Counted from the first letter of the stretch, positions 20,529 through 28,674 are shown. The stretch is 64,000 nucleotides of DNA from Oleiharenicola sp. (GCA_025363455.1 JANYDW010000070.1:39966-103965), one strand, 5' to 3'. The notes: a model not told the origin generated them from the letters alone. Made by a program: numbers and translations.

Positions 20529-21917
20529 ATGAACAAGACCCTGCTCCTGATCATGTGCGACTTTATGTTGCTCAATCTCCTGGCGCTCACCCGCTGGGAG
20601 AAGGCCGAGCCGTCGCACACACAGCTGGAGAGTTCCGCCCCGCGCTCGGCGGCGAACGCCCCGGCGATCAACGCCGACATGGTCGAGCTTATGCGCGTCT
20701 CCCTCGAGGATGAGAAAAACTCGCGCGCTCAGCTGGCCGGCCAGCTTTCCACGACCCAAGGTACGTTGACCGAGAAGGAAAAAAATCTCGCCGCCCTCCA
20801 GCAGCAAAAGGGCCAGCTCGAGGGCGCCCTCGCCGCCACCCAGAACAGCGCCAAGGAACTGGAGAAGCGCTATAGCGCCGCCTCGCAGGACGCCTTCCTC
20901 TCGAAGGAACAGCTCGCCAAGCTCCAGCGCGAACTCGAGGAGCGCCGGGCCGACGCCGACCGCCAGCAGGCCGAGCTCGCCCGCATGGAACGCCAGAACG
21001 CCGAGGCCCGCCAGCGCATCGAGAACCTCAATGTCGCCGTGCGCGTTGCCGAGCAGGAAAAGCAACTGATCACCCAGAACCTCACCGAGGCCAAGCAGCA
21101 GGTCGAGGTCGAGCGCCTCGAACGCGCCAAGGTGCAGGAGCAGACGACCCAGCTCACGCAGGGCGTCACCCAGCTGGCCGAGAAATCCGGCGAACTCCGG
21201 CAGGAGATCCACGACAACCGCCCCATCAACACCAATGTCATTTTCTCCGAGTTCCTCGCCAACCGCGTGAGCAGCCTCCTCACTGCGCGTCGCCCCGGCC
21301 TCTTCAGCCCCACGGTCAAGGACAAGGACACCAAGACCGTCCTCGTGAGCGACGGCAACCGCGTCTATGCGCTCATGCACCTGAGCGACACACCGTTCAC
21401 CCTGACCGAGGTCCCGATCGACTACGACCAGATCAGCGGCCGGTTGACCCGCGGCACGTTCAGCGCGCCGATCACCGAGCTGCAGTTCCTGCGGCTCGAT
21501 CCGCGGATCATCGTGGTCCCGGTCGACGCCTCGCTGGCGGGGCTGATGGGCGCCAAGATCTACCAGCTGGCCAAGGAACCGTTCAAGTTCCCCGACGCCG
21601 TGCTCGTGCGCGCCGACGACGGCCGCTACGGCGACACGCCTTTCCGCATCGACCAGTCGAACGCGGATTACGTGAAGCTCGACAACCGGATCACGACGCG
21701 CCTCTTCGGCGAGATCGCGCCCAAGCGCGGCGACCTCGTCTTTAGCAAGACGGGCGACCTGATCGGCATCATGGTCAACAGCGATTTTTGCGCCGTGCTC
21801 GGCAATTTCACCGCCGCCTTCACCCTGAAGACGGGCGAGACCCCCGAGCCCAAGACGAGCATCATTTTGGGCGACGTCCAGACCCGCCTGTCCCGCCTGC
21901 CGATCAAGCTGCAGTGA
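20529..21917 (+). CDS. Anchored coiled-coil protein with C-terminal beta domain, unknown function
   Basis: 462 residues. A hydrophobic N terminus (MNKTLLLIMCDFMLLNLLAL) acts as signal anchor. Residues about 50-235 form a long coiled coil (Glu/Gln/Ala/Leu-rich), and about 240-462 form a compact domain with beta-rich stretches (TVLVSDGNRVYALMHL, GDLVFSKTGDLIGIMVNSDF). The last stretch resembles the Gly-rich end of trypsin-like folds (SGGPLV...GI) without a serine nucleophile; this is a weak resemblance only. Second gene of the unit with 18855-20516. Confidence 0.75.
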   Translation: MNKTLLLIMCDFMLLNLLALTRWEKAEPSHTQLESSAPRSAANAPAINADMVELMRVSLEDEKNSRAQLAGQLSTTQGTLTEKEKNLAALQQQKGQLEGALAATQNSAKELEKRYSAASQDAFLSKEQLAKLQRELEERRADADRQQAELARMERQNAEARQRIENLNVAVRVAEQEKQLITQNLTEAKQQVEVERLERAKVQEQTTQLTQGVTQLAEKSGELRQEIHDNRPINTNVIFSEFLANRVSSLLTARRPGLFSPTVKDKDTKTVLVSDGNRVYALMHLSDTPFTLTEVPIDYDQISGRLTRGTFSAPITELQFLRLDPRIIVVPVDASLAGLMGAKIYQLAKEPFKFPDAVLVRADDGRYGDTPFRIDQSNADYVKLDNRITTRLFGEIAPKRGDLVFSKTGDLIGIMVNSDFCAVLGNFTAAFTLKTGETPEPKTSIILGDVQTRLSRLPIKLQ

Positions 21918-21982
21918 CGGGGAGGGCATCGTTCGGGAGATCGATCAGCTGCTAACGGAAAAATTACGGCACCGGCCTTGCC

Positions 21983-22006
21983 GTAGGAGGGGCTTTACGC
22001 CCCGAC
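21983..22006 (+). repeat. REP palindrome immediately upstream of the RAYT gene
   Basis: GTAGGAGGGGCTTTACGCCC then CGAC, 10 bases before the transposase start: the consensus member of the window's main REP family. Confidence 0.85.
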
Positions 22007-22016
22007 TCTTGGTGTC

Positions 22017-22535
22017 ATGCAAGAGGAGATCAGGAAACCAGGGCACGCGGCCTTGCGCCGCTTTCGGACTTCCCGGCCCGAAGCGAATTATTTCATTACC
22101 ACCAATATTGCGGGTCAGCGCAGCGGCCTCGACCGTCCGGCCGTGACGGCGCAAATTATTACGGAATGGGCTAGGCTGGAGACCGAGCAGAGTTGGTCCG
22201 TACTTACCGGCGTGGTGATGCCCGATCATGTTCATCTTTTGATCCAATTGGGTCGGAATCGCACCATGAACGAATCCATGAGACTGTTCCGAGGTCGGCT
22301 GGCGCCCGTTTTGCGCGCCCACGGTTTGCGCTGGCAAAACGCCTTCTACGATCACCGCCTGCGAAGTCCTGAAGATGTGACGCCGGTTCTCTTCTACATC
22401 TTCTTGAATCCCTACCGCGCTGGATTGTTGCCACGAACGGAAGCATGGCCCGGTTACTTCTGCCGCGTTGAAGAGTGGGCTTGGTTCGGCGGACTTACTG
22501 CAAACGCAGCGCCCCAACCGGAGTGGCTGCGTTGA
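22017..22535 (+). CDS. REP-associated tyrosine transposase (RAYT, Y1_Tnp domain)
   Basis: 172 residues. A single-strand DNA nuclease/transposase of the IS200/IS605-like HUH superfamily. The HUH motif is MPDHVHLLIQ (about residues 69-78) and the C-terminal conserved helix with the candidate catalytic Tyr is YIFLNPYRAGLL. RAYTs are domesticated transposases that cut and mobilise REP palindromes. The flanks fit exactly: a REP lies 10 bases before the start and another begins two bases after the stop. Copies of the same palindrome are scattered through the window. Length and motif order are normal, so it is probably active. Confidence 0.92.
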   Translation: MQEEIRKPGHAALRRFRTSRPEANYFITTNIAGQRSGLDRPAVTAQIITEWARLETEQSWSVLTGVVMPDHVHLLIQLGRNRTMNESMRLFRGRLAPVLRAHGLRWQNAFYDHRLRSPEDVTPVLFYIFLNPYRAGLLPRTEAWPGYFCRVEEWAWFGGLTANAAPQPEWLR

Positions 22536-22536
22536 A

Positions 22537-22561
22537 GGTCGGGGGATAAACCCCCTCCTAC
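22537..22561 (-). repeat. REP palindrome immediately downstream of the RAYT gene
   Basis: GGTCGGGGGATAAACCCCCT then CCTAC, in inverse orientation to the upstream REP. Confidence 0.85.
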
Positions 22562-22622
22562 GGGCTCAAATGTAGTCACCGCGCTATTTACAGGTGCGGT
22601 CGCTCCCGCCTGACTCCCGGCC

Positions 22623-23651
22623 GTGAACCTCCTGCCACCCCTGCTCGACAGCCTCGCGCTATCCGACCCGCTGACCTACCTCGTGGTCTTCCTGGGCGTT
22701 TCGCTGCTCATGCTCTGGCGGCTCGAGTCGATGCTCAGCAGCGGTCTGGAAGGCACGGCCCTGGGCACGCTGCTGCTGCCCTATTGTTCGGGCTTGGGGA
22801 ACCTGATTTTTGTGGGCCTGATGTTGTCGCGACGCGGGTCGCCCGCCGAGGTTCTGACCAACTGCCTCGTCAACAACGTCACCAATATGACGCTCCTGCT
22901 GGGCTTGCCGGCGCTCATCTGGGGGTTGCAGGTTATGCCCGGAGCAGTCGCGGCGGGCGGCGGCAAGGGCAAGAAGCCAGCCAAACCCGCCAAGGGCGGC
23001 GGTAGCACCGAGCAGCAGATCAATCGTCTCTCGCTGTTGCTTACACTGTCGGCCGTCCTGTTCTTCACCGGTGCGGTCTGGCTGCTGGGTCGTGACGGGA
23101 AACTAAACCAGACGGACGGCATCGTGCTCATCGGACTGTTCCTTTTCTGGCAGTGCGTGCAGGTGTTTGATGTATTGAAGAACAACGTGCGGCACCGGGT
23201 GTCCTTCGGCTGGAAGTTCTACGTTGATGCACTGGTCGTTCTTGCCTGCGCCTACCTGATGTATGAGACGATCGACTGGATCGTCACGTGGCTATCAGCG
23301 CAGAAGCACGGGTTCATCAGTCGGGACAACCTCGGCTGGCTGACCGGCTGGCTGATGGTGCTGCCCAACGCCGTGCTGGCGCTCTACTGGGGCTGGCGGC
23401 GCCGGGCGGACGTGGTCTACAGCTCGCAGGTCGGTGATGGGCACATCTGTATCCCGCTTTGTCTGGGGCTGTTCGCGCTGGTCAAGCCGCTGCCGCTGTC
23501 AGCCTTCAGCAACCAGGCGCTGTTCCTTCTCCTGGGTTCGGCCGGGCTGCACGGAGCGTTCCTGCTCACCAGTGGCGGACTGCCCCGCTGGGCCGGCGCC
23601 GCGCTGTGCCTCGCGTACGGATGGTTTGTGTACGCGGGTTTGCTCTCCTGA
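22623..23651 (+). CDS. Divergent CaCA-like sodium/calcium exchanger family membrane protein
   Basis: 342 residues from a GTG start, about ten membrane segments. Two similar halves are separated by a basic loop (GKGKKPAKPAKGGGS, about 117-131). The first half has GLGNLIFVGLML and VNNVTNMTLLLGLPALIWG, which resemble the alpha-1 repeat of CaCA exchangers (GNVVGSNIFNILLVLG). The second half has MVLPNAVLALYWGWRRR then VGDGHICIPLCLGLFAL in the alpha-2 position. The usual acidic GxSxPE ion-binding Glu is not plainly visible, so ion and activity are uncertain. Stands alone between repeat blocks. Confidence 0.6.
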   Translation: MNLLPPLLDSLALSDPLTYLVVFLGVSLLMLWRLESMLSSGLEGTALGTLLLPYCSGLGNLIFVGLMLSRRGSPAEVLTNCLVNNVTNMTLLLGLPALIWGLQVMPGAVAAGGGKGKKPAKPAKGGGSTEQQINRLSLLLTLSAVLFFTGAVWLLGRDGKLNQTDGIVLIGLFLFWQCVQVFDVLKNNVRHRVSFGWKFYVDALVVLACAYLMYETIDWIVTWLSAQKHGFISRDNLGWLTGWLMVLPNAVLALYWGWRRRADVVYSSQVGDGHICIPLCLGLFALVKPLPLSAFSNQALFLLLGSAGLHGAFLLTSGGLPRWAGAALCLAYGWFVYAGLLS

Positions 23652-23737
23652 GGCGAAATTCTTTTTTAACCACTAAGGTGTGTCGTCAAACCTTCGTCCG
23701 GTAGCCCCAAGTCCAGCTTGGCCGACGGATCAGAAGC

Positions 23738-24003
23738 AGAGTCACCGCTAATGGAATTTCGCCAAGGGCGAAATTTTGCGCAAGCGGCTCCGGCTGATCG
23801 CCTGCGCAATTGGTTCCGGGGGCCCGCTAATCGCGGGCAGACTAAGTCTGCCATCTCAGCCGCAGCGCCGGCTGCGCGACTGATCCCGGGCTGCCAGCAG
23901 GCAGCAACAGGAAGCAGACCCAAAATCTGCCAGCGCAGGCGATTAGACGGAGCGGTAACTGTAGATTTCACCTTTGGTGAAATCCAAATAGCGGTCACCT
24001 CCT
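23738..24003 (+). repeat. Composite nested-hairpin element, copy 1 (about 265 bp)
   Basis: Bounded by GTCACCGCTAATGGAATTTC and its inverse (GAAATCC...AGCGGTCACC). Inside are several smaller hairpins: GGCTCCGGCTGATCGCCTGC against GCGCAGGCGATTAGACGGAG, and GGGCCCGCTAATCGCGGGC. The reverse complement of 55056-55266 matches along its length except for an extra ~50 bases in the middle here. No reading frame is conserved between copies. Confidence 0.85.
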
Positions 24004-24024
24004 CTGTCTTTCAAAGTTTTGAAA

Positions 24025-24132
24025 ATAGGCTCCAGTGGTCTGCGATCAGCAGACCCAACACTGGTTCCGGAGGCGATCATTCGGAGGGGTGAATCAAGAT
24101 TTCGCCGTTGGCGAAATCCAATTAGTGGTTCC
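24025..24132 (+). repeat. Partial copy of the composite element
   Basis: GGTCTGCGATCAGCAGACC, GGTTCCGGAGGCGATCATTC and AAGATTTCGCCGTTGGCGAA, then CCAATTAGTGGTTCC: pieces of the same element in the same order, with one end missing. Confidence 0.65.
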
Positions 24133-24166
24133 CAAAAACTTCTGTCTTCTGTTCTCTGGATTCCCT

Positions 24167-24583
24167 TCACTCCAGCGGATCGTCACGGAAAGCGGTCGCG
24201 AGGGCGACGAAGGGTTCCTGCGCCTTGAGCCAGAGCGGATCATCGCGGATCTCATTCATGGACTTGGCAATGTTGTTGCAGAAAAGGTAGGCGGCCGGGC
24301 CGAGGCGGATGCAGGCATCGTAATGAGCGCCGTGGGCGTTGGGGGCGAACTCGAAGTCGCCGACAGCCATTTTTCGGCCCTCGATTTCCACCTGCAGCGG
24401 CGCGATGTCGGTCTTGAACCGACGCTGGTAGTAATCAGCGCGCGGCCCCTCGTAGGCGAGGATGGCGCCCTCTGAGCGGGCGAGCTTCACCAGCACCCAC
24501 TCGTCGAAGAGAGGCTTTTGGTAAAGCGTGTTCATGCGGCTTATGGCGAGAACGACAGCATATCGGGCGTCAGCGAGATTCAT
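24167..24583 (-). CDS. Hypothetical soluble protein
   Basis: 138 residues from ATG 24583. No signal peptide or membrane segment. The middle (GRKMAVGDFEFAPNAHGAHYDACI) and YLFCNNIAKSMNEIRDDPLW look like a small, well-folded alpha/beta domain, and codon use matches real genes here. I do not recognise the family. It stands alone between repeats. Confidence 0.65.
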   Translation of the reverse strand: MNLADARYAVVLAISRMNTLYQKPLFDEWVLVKLARSEGAILAYEGPRADYYQRRFKTDIAPLQVEIEGRKMAVGDFEFAPNAHGAHYDACIRLGPAAYLFCNNIAKSMNEIRDDPLWLKAQEPFVALATAFRDDPLE

Positions 24584-24650
24584 GGGGTGGATTTTTCAGT
24601 CTTCCGCGGCACTGGCCAGAAGAATATTGAAAGCGGAACCGGGGCTTGGG

Positions 24651-24726
24651 TGTAGGAGGGGCTTTATGCCCCGATGTTACGCGACCGCAGCGTCCATCAT
24701 GTCGGGGCGTAAAGCCCCTCCTACAT
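24651..24726. repeat. Paired REP-like palindrome
   Basis: GTAGGAGGGGCTTTATGCCC and inverse GGGGCGTAAAGCCCCTCCTA around a 26-base centre. One of the most perfect copies, upstream of the DUF1080 gene. Confidence 0.85.
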
Positions 24727-24798
24727 TCGGCATGACCCGCGGCCAGCTTTCCATTGGACAGCCCCTGCCCCGCGGGCCAACCTATCCGTCAATACCCT

Positions 24799-25818
24799 AT
24801 GAAAATCCCCGTTGTCTCCGTTCTTGGATTCTTCGTCGCCGCTTCTGCCGCCCTGGCCGGCGTGCCTGATCCGCAATGGCTCGGCCATGACCGTGATCGG
24901 CCGCAGCCGGTCGTCGTCACCCCGGGCTCCTTCAGCTCGCAGGAGCAGCCGGGCACGCCGCCTTCCGACGCGACCGTGCTCTTCGACGGCAAGGACCTCA
25001 CGCCCTGGGTGGCGATGGATGGCAGCCGGACCAAGTGGGTGGTGAAGGACGGCGCGCTGGAGTGTGTGCCCGGCAGTGGCTACGTGCGCACGCTCCAGTC
25101 CTTCGGTGACTGCCAGTTCCATGTCGAGTGGGCCACGCCCACGCCCGTGAAGGGTAACAGCCAGGGTCGCGGCAACAGCGGCGTGTTCTTTGGTTTCAAC
25201 CGTTATGAGATCCAGGTGTTGGATTCCTACGAGAACAAGACCTACGCCGATGGTTCGGCCGCCTCGATCTACGGCCAGTACCCGCCGCTGGTGAACGCCT
25301 CTCGCCCCCCGGGGCAATGGCAGACCTACGACATGATCTGGATCGCCCCGCGCTTTGACGAGGAGGGCAAGTTGCTCTCCAAGGCGCGCGTCACCGTCAT
25401 CCACAACGGTGTGCTGGTGCAGAACAACGTCGAGTTCACGGGCCCCGATCCGTGGATCGGCCGGCCCCCGTACAAGGTCCATCCCGAGCGCTTGCCGATC
25501 GCCTTCCAGGACCACGGCAATCCGGTCCGTTTCCGCAACATCTGGGTGCGCGAGCTGGGTCATAACCGGCACAAGGAATTCATGTTGCCCGACGCGCTGC
25601 TTGATTCCTACGCGGGCGATTATCCGCGAGGGCCTTCGGATACGATCAAGGTCCGCCGGCTCCCCGATGGACTGCTTTCCCTGGCTTTTGCCGGCGCCGA
25701 GGTGATCATGCATGCGGATTCGCCAACGCATTTTCACGCGGACTCGCCGACGGACGTGCAGTGCACGTTCGACCTTACGGGCCCGACGAAGAAGATCTCC
25801 GTCACGGTGGGGGAGTGA
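24799..25818 (+). CDS. Secreted DUF1080 protein (3-keto-disaccharide hydrolase-like)
   Basis: 339 residues from ATG 24799. The signal peptide is MKIPVVSVLGFFVAASAALA. The jelly-roll core of DUF1080 shows DATVLFDGKDLTPWV, KDGALECVPGSGYVRT, GRGNSGVFFGFNRYEIQVLD, YGQYPPLVNASRPPGQWQTY and a final FRNIWVREL. Family members hydrolyse 3-keto-glucosides or bind carbohydrate in the periplasm and often work with exported Gfo/Idh/MocA enzymes such as the one at 15.3-16.6 kb. Residues after about 255 form an extra domain of about 80 residues. Confidence 0.88.
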   Translation: MKIPVVSVLGFFVAASAALAGVPDPQWLGHDRDRPQPVVVTPGSFSSQEQPGTPPSDATVLFDGKDLTPWVAMDGSRTKWVVKDGALECVPGSGYVRTLQSFGDCQFHVEWATPTPVKGNSQGRGNSGVFFGFNRYEIQVLDSYENKTYADGSAASIYGQYPPLVNASRPPGQWQTYDMIWIAPRFDEEGKLLSKARVTVIHNGVLVQNNVEFTGPDPWIGRPPYKVHPERLPIAFQDHGNPVRFRNIWVRELGHNRHKEFMLPDALLDSYAGDYPRGPSDTIKVRRLPDGLLSLAFAGAEVIMHADSPTHFHADSPTDVQCTFDLTGPTKKISVTVGE

Positions 25819-25927
25819 GGCGTTTCCCGCGCGCCGTGGAGAGGGGGCGCGGTTCTGCCGAGGCCCGGCGGCTTTGTTACGTCCACTAAATTCTTGTTTA
25901 GGCCGGGGAGCCGGGTAACTTGCCGGC

Positions 25928-26113
25928 GTGAAAAGCTTGGTTAAAACTGCTTCCACTCGTCGCAACGGGCACACGGGCCGTCCGGGGGCGAAAGGGGCGT
26001 CTCGCAAGGTCACGAGTTTTGCTGCTGCTGCGGCAAAGTATCGTGGCATGTTGAAGGACGCGCCGGTCGACCTCTCCACCCGTGAAGGCTTCGGACGTAC
26101 GTTACCTCGTTGA
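25928..26113 (+). CDS. Putative antitoxin of a PIN toxin pair
   Basis: 61 residues from GTG. Basic N terminus (MKSLVKTASTRRNGHTGRPG), short helix (SFAAAAAKYRGMLKDAP), then a tail overlapping the next gene by 32 bases. Size, strand and overlap with a PIN-domain gene are what mark it as an antitoxin; no AbrB or RHH motif is obvious. Confidence 0.55.
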   Translation: MKSLVKTASTRRNGHTGRPGAKGASRKVTSFAAAAAKYRGMLKDAPVDLSTREGFGRTLPR

Positions 26114-26504
26114 TGCCGGGCCGTTGATCGGCTGGTTCAGCCGGCGCGACCAGTGGCACGGTTGGTCCACGCACGCTTTGCAGGCGGTGGATGATGTACT
26201 GTGGACCTCAGAGGCCGTGTTTGCCGAGGCCTGCTATCAACTCGGCGGCAACACACCGGAGGTTGCGGCCTTGGTGGAACTGGTGGACACCGGACACCTG
26301 AGGTTATTGGCACCACTCAGCCTGATGACTGGCCGGTTGAGTACCCTGCTGGCTAAGTATCCCCGGATGGATGTGTGTGACGCGTCGCTGGTCATCCTGT
26401 CGGAAATGCATCCCGCGGCGAAGATCGTGACGCTGGACGTGCGGGATTTTGCCGTCTATCGCCGGTTCCGGAACGAGGCGCTGCCTCTGATTTGCCCGCG
26501 GTAA
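26082..26504 (+). CDS. PIN-domain ribonuclease toxin (VapC-like)
   Basis: 140 residues from GTG. PIN fold with metal-binding acidic residues: LVDAGPLIGWF (first Asp), TSEAVFAEACYQLG (Glu), MDVCDASLVILSE (two Asp) and TLDVRDFAVYRR (last Asp). Such proteins cleave RNA until blocked by their partner. Overlaps the preceding small gene by 32 bases, indicating coupled translation. Confidence 0.8.
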   Translation: MKASDVRYLVDAGPLIGWFSRRDQWHGWSTHALQAVDDVLWTSEAVFAEACYQLGGNTPEVAALVELVDTGHLRLLAPLSLMTGRLSTLLAKYPRMDVCDASLVILSEMHPAAKIVTLDVRDFAVYRRFRNEALPLICPR

Positions 26505-26670
26505 GAGGCTCCGGCGAGCCACATTGAATTCGCGGCACTGAGGTACATGGTAAAGCATGACCCTGGTTCGGACCCTGTGTCGCCGTCGCGGCCTCATTCT
26601 TCGGTTCGGCCGTGGCCAGCAGCGTCAACCCGGCAAACAAAACGAAGACGATGGCGTGATTCAAATTCAT
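26392..26670 (-). CDS. Short secreted-protein-like frame, possibly a broken gene
   Basis: 92 residues. The N terminus is a convincing signal peptide (MNLNHAIVFVLFAGLTLLAT), but the rest is low in structure and runs antisense into the PIN gene. It follows the gene at 26707-27156 by about 35 bases on the same strand. It may be a 5' gene fragment fused to unrelated sequence. Confidence 0.3.
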   Translation of the reverse strand: MNLNHAIVFVLFAGLTLLATAEPKNEAATATQGPNQGHALPCTSVPRIQCGSPEPLTAGKSEAAPRSGTGDRRQNPARPASRSSPRDAFPTG

Positions 26671-26706
26671 AGTCTGCCCGGAATCGTCCTTCGGGCAAGC
26701 AGGGGA

Positions 26707-27156
26707 TCACCTGGCGTCGCTGGTCAGTTCCGGGGGGGAAGGACGGAGAATCTCCAGAGGCCGTTCGGTTTTGTTATCCATCGGCTGCGAGACTTTGGGA
26801 GATCGAAACGCATGGGTTACTTCATCGTGGCGGACGATTAACAAAACGGAGTCGCCGACCTCCGTCCGATAAATCCAAGCGGAATTCGAACGGGTCCTCG
26901 CGCCCGTGATGCTCATATTGTCGTTGAGCATGTAGAGATTGGGCACGCCAAAGCGAGCACGCACCGTCTCTGCCTGGAGCGGCCAGGTGTTCCGGTTGTC
27001 CTTAAAGAACGCCCGGAAGGGCGTCACATCCTGATACCTGATCACGGGATCTCCTTGCGGGTAAAAGGTGAAGGAGACAATCGCGACCAGCCCGACGACG
27101 CCGGCCAGCAACGCGGCCATGATAACCATTTTCCGCCTTTTGGTCCGCGCAGCCAT
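26707..27156 (-). CDS. Hypothetical membrane-anchored protein
   Basis: 149 residues from ATG 27156 (a TTG three codons earlier is possible). Basic start (MAARTKRRK), one membrane helix (about 11-31, VIMAALLAGVVGLVAIVSFTF), then a soluble domain including PNLYMLNDNMSITGARTRSN. No family recognised. First gene of a possible pair with the fragment at 26392-26670, divergent from the sulfatase-like gene. Confidence 0.55.
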   Translation of the reverse strand: MAARTKRRKMVIMAALLAGVVGLVAIVSFTFYPQGDPVIRYQDVTPFRAFFKDNRNTWPLQAETVRARFGVPNLYMLNDNMSITGARTRSNSAWIYRTEVGDSVLLIVRHDEVTHAFRSPKVSQPMDNKTERPLEILRPSPPELTSDAR

Positions 27157-27303
27157 CTTGACCAAACACTACCGCAGAATGGCAGACAGCCAAGGCGGAT
27201 TTTGTTCTCGACGCGGTTCCATTGTTCTCAAGGAACGAACCAACGGATGCATCGAAGCCGGGGTCGCTTTTTCAGGTCGTTCTTGTTTCTGTGGTCCATC
27301 CCG

Positions 27304-28584
27304 ATGGCGGATCTACCGAACATTCTCTGGATTCTAACCACACAGTGGCGAGGGCAGGCCACGGGCTATGCGGGTGATGCCAACGCGCTGACGCCGTGGC
27401 TGGATGGGTTGGCGAGCGAGGCGGTCAACTACACCCAGGCGGTGACGCCGCATCCGCTCGGGCCGCAGGCGCGGGCGGCTCTGCTGACGGGGCAGTTGTG
27501 TCCGGGGAACGGGGTGAGCGGGTATTGGGATGTGTTGCCGGTGTATCGACAGGAGAAAGACGGCGGTCATAGACCGCCGCTACAGTTGGGCCGAACGGTC
27601 GCGCATGCGCTGAACGACCGGGGTTATGCGACGGCGTTCTTCGGCAAGTGGCATCTGGCCGAGCGGGACCGCAAGGCGCCCTTCGTTGGCGAGGCACATG
27701 CGAAGATAATCGTGCCGTTCGAGCGGCGCGGGGGCTTCGGGTTCTGGGAGGGGTTCGAGAGCGGGTTCCTGCTCAATGATCCGTGGCTGCATGGGACGCG
27801 ATTGGAGAGACCGAAACATTTCAAAGGGTATCAGGCGGATGTGGTCGGCCAACGGGCCGCCACATGGATTGCCGAATGCCGAATGCCAAATGCCGATTCA
27901 GCCAAACCATTCTTTGTGGTAATCAGCTTGGAGGCGCCGCATCCGCCATATCATGCCCCGGCCCCACATGTGCGGGAGGTGAAGCCGGCGGAGATCAAGC
28001 TGCGGGGCAACGTGCCCATCGGCGGCCCGGTGGAGCAGCAGTCGCGAGAAGAGCTGGCAGGTTACTACGCCCACATCGAGGCGACGGACCGCGCCATCGG
28101 CAAGCTGCTGGCCGAAGTGGACCTGACAAACACCATCGTGGTGTTCACGTCGGTGCACGGGGACATGCATGGGTGCCACGGGCTTTTTCGGAAGGGATGG
28201 CCGTATGAGGAATCTGTGCGGGTGCCGCTGCTGGTGCGGTGGCCAGGTGGCGAACGAGGAAGGAAGAAGGAAGAAGGACGAAACGATCCAAGCCCGGTCA
28301 GCCTAGTTGACCTGCCGCACATGGCGGTGGCTTGGGCGGAGGGGCGGGTGTGGCATTGCCGGCGGGACAGCGCGCTGATCTCCATGCCGAGTGCGACGGA
28401 AATCCCGCTGCAGTGTCCAGTGGCGTGGCGAGGTTTCCGCTCGGTGAAGCACAAGCTGATCCTGAATGCTGATGGGTCGCCTTGGCTGTACTATCATTTG
28501 GAAAATGATCCGCTGGAGTTGAAGAACCTGGCGGAAGATCCGGCGCGCGCGGCGGAGATCGCGGAGCTGAGGAAGTTGATGTAG
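27304..28584 (+). CDS. Sulfatase-family protein lacking key active-site residues
   Basis: 426 residues from ATG 27304, no signal peptide. The fold markers are clear: NILWILTTQWRGQATGYAGD, ARAALLTGQLCPGNG, FFGKWHL, EAPHPPYHAPA and a VHGDMHGCHGLFRKGWPYEE block, plus the usual C-terminal YHLENDPLELKNLAEDP. The formylglycine motif C/S-x-P-x-R-x3-LTG is replaced by GPQAR-x3-LTG, so the nucleophile is missing. The metal-binding Asp after ILxxx is Thr, and the Asp of DHGD is Val. It is probably not a working sulfatase. Repeat DNA is inserted in frame at about 27555-27590, 27868-27898 and 28255-28285. Confidence 0.8.
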   Translation: MADLPNILWILTTQWRGQATGYAGDANALTPWLDGLASEAVNYTQAVTPHPLGPQARAALLTGQLCPGNGVSGYWDVLPVYRQEKDGGHRPPLQLGRTVAHALNDRGYATAFFGKWHLAERDRKAPFVGEAHAKIIVPFERRGGFGFWEGFESGFLLNDPWLHGTRLERPKHFKGYQADVVGQRAATWIAECRMPNADSAKPFFVVISLEAPHPPYHAPAPHVREVKPAEIKLRGNVPIGGPVEQQSREELAGYYAHIEATDRAIGKLLAEVDLTNTIVVFTSVHGDMHGCHGLFRKGWPYEESVRVPLLVRWPGGERGRKKEEGRNDPSPVSLVDLPHMAVAWAEGRVWHCRRDSALISMPSATEIPLQCPVAWRGFRSVKHKLILNADGSPWLYYHLENDPLELKNLAEDPARAAEIAELRKLM

Positions 28585-28674
28585 AAATTCAGAGGTCACC
28601 ACGAAACACACTAGTGTTGTGCCTTCAAACTCTTCAACAAACGCAAAAGCGCCGAACGATCGATCTGGTATTAA

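Noticed and set aside
20155..21917. A functional serine protease in the coiled-coil protein
   Set aside because: The KTGDLIGIMV stretch only loosely resembles a trypsin GxSGGPL end, and no catalytic Ser-His-Asp set can be identified.
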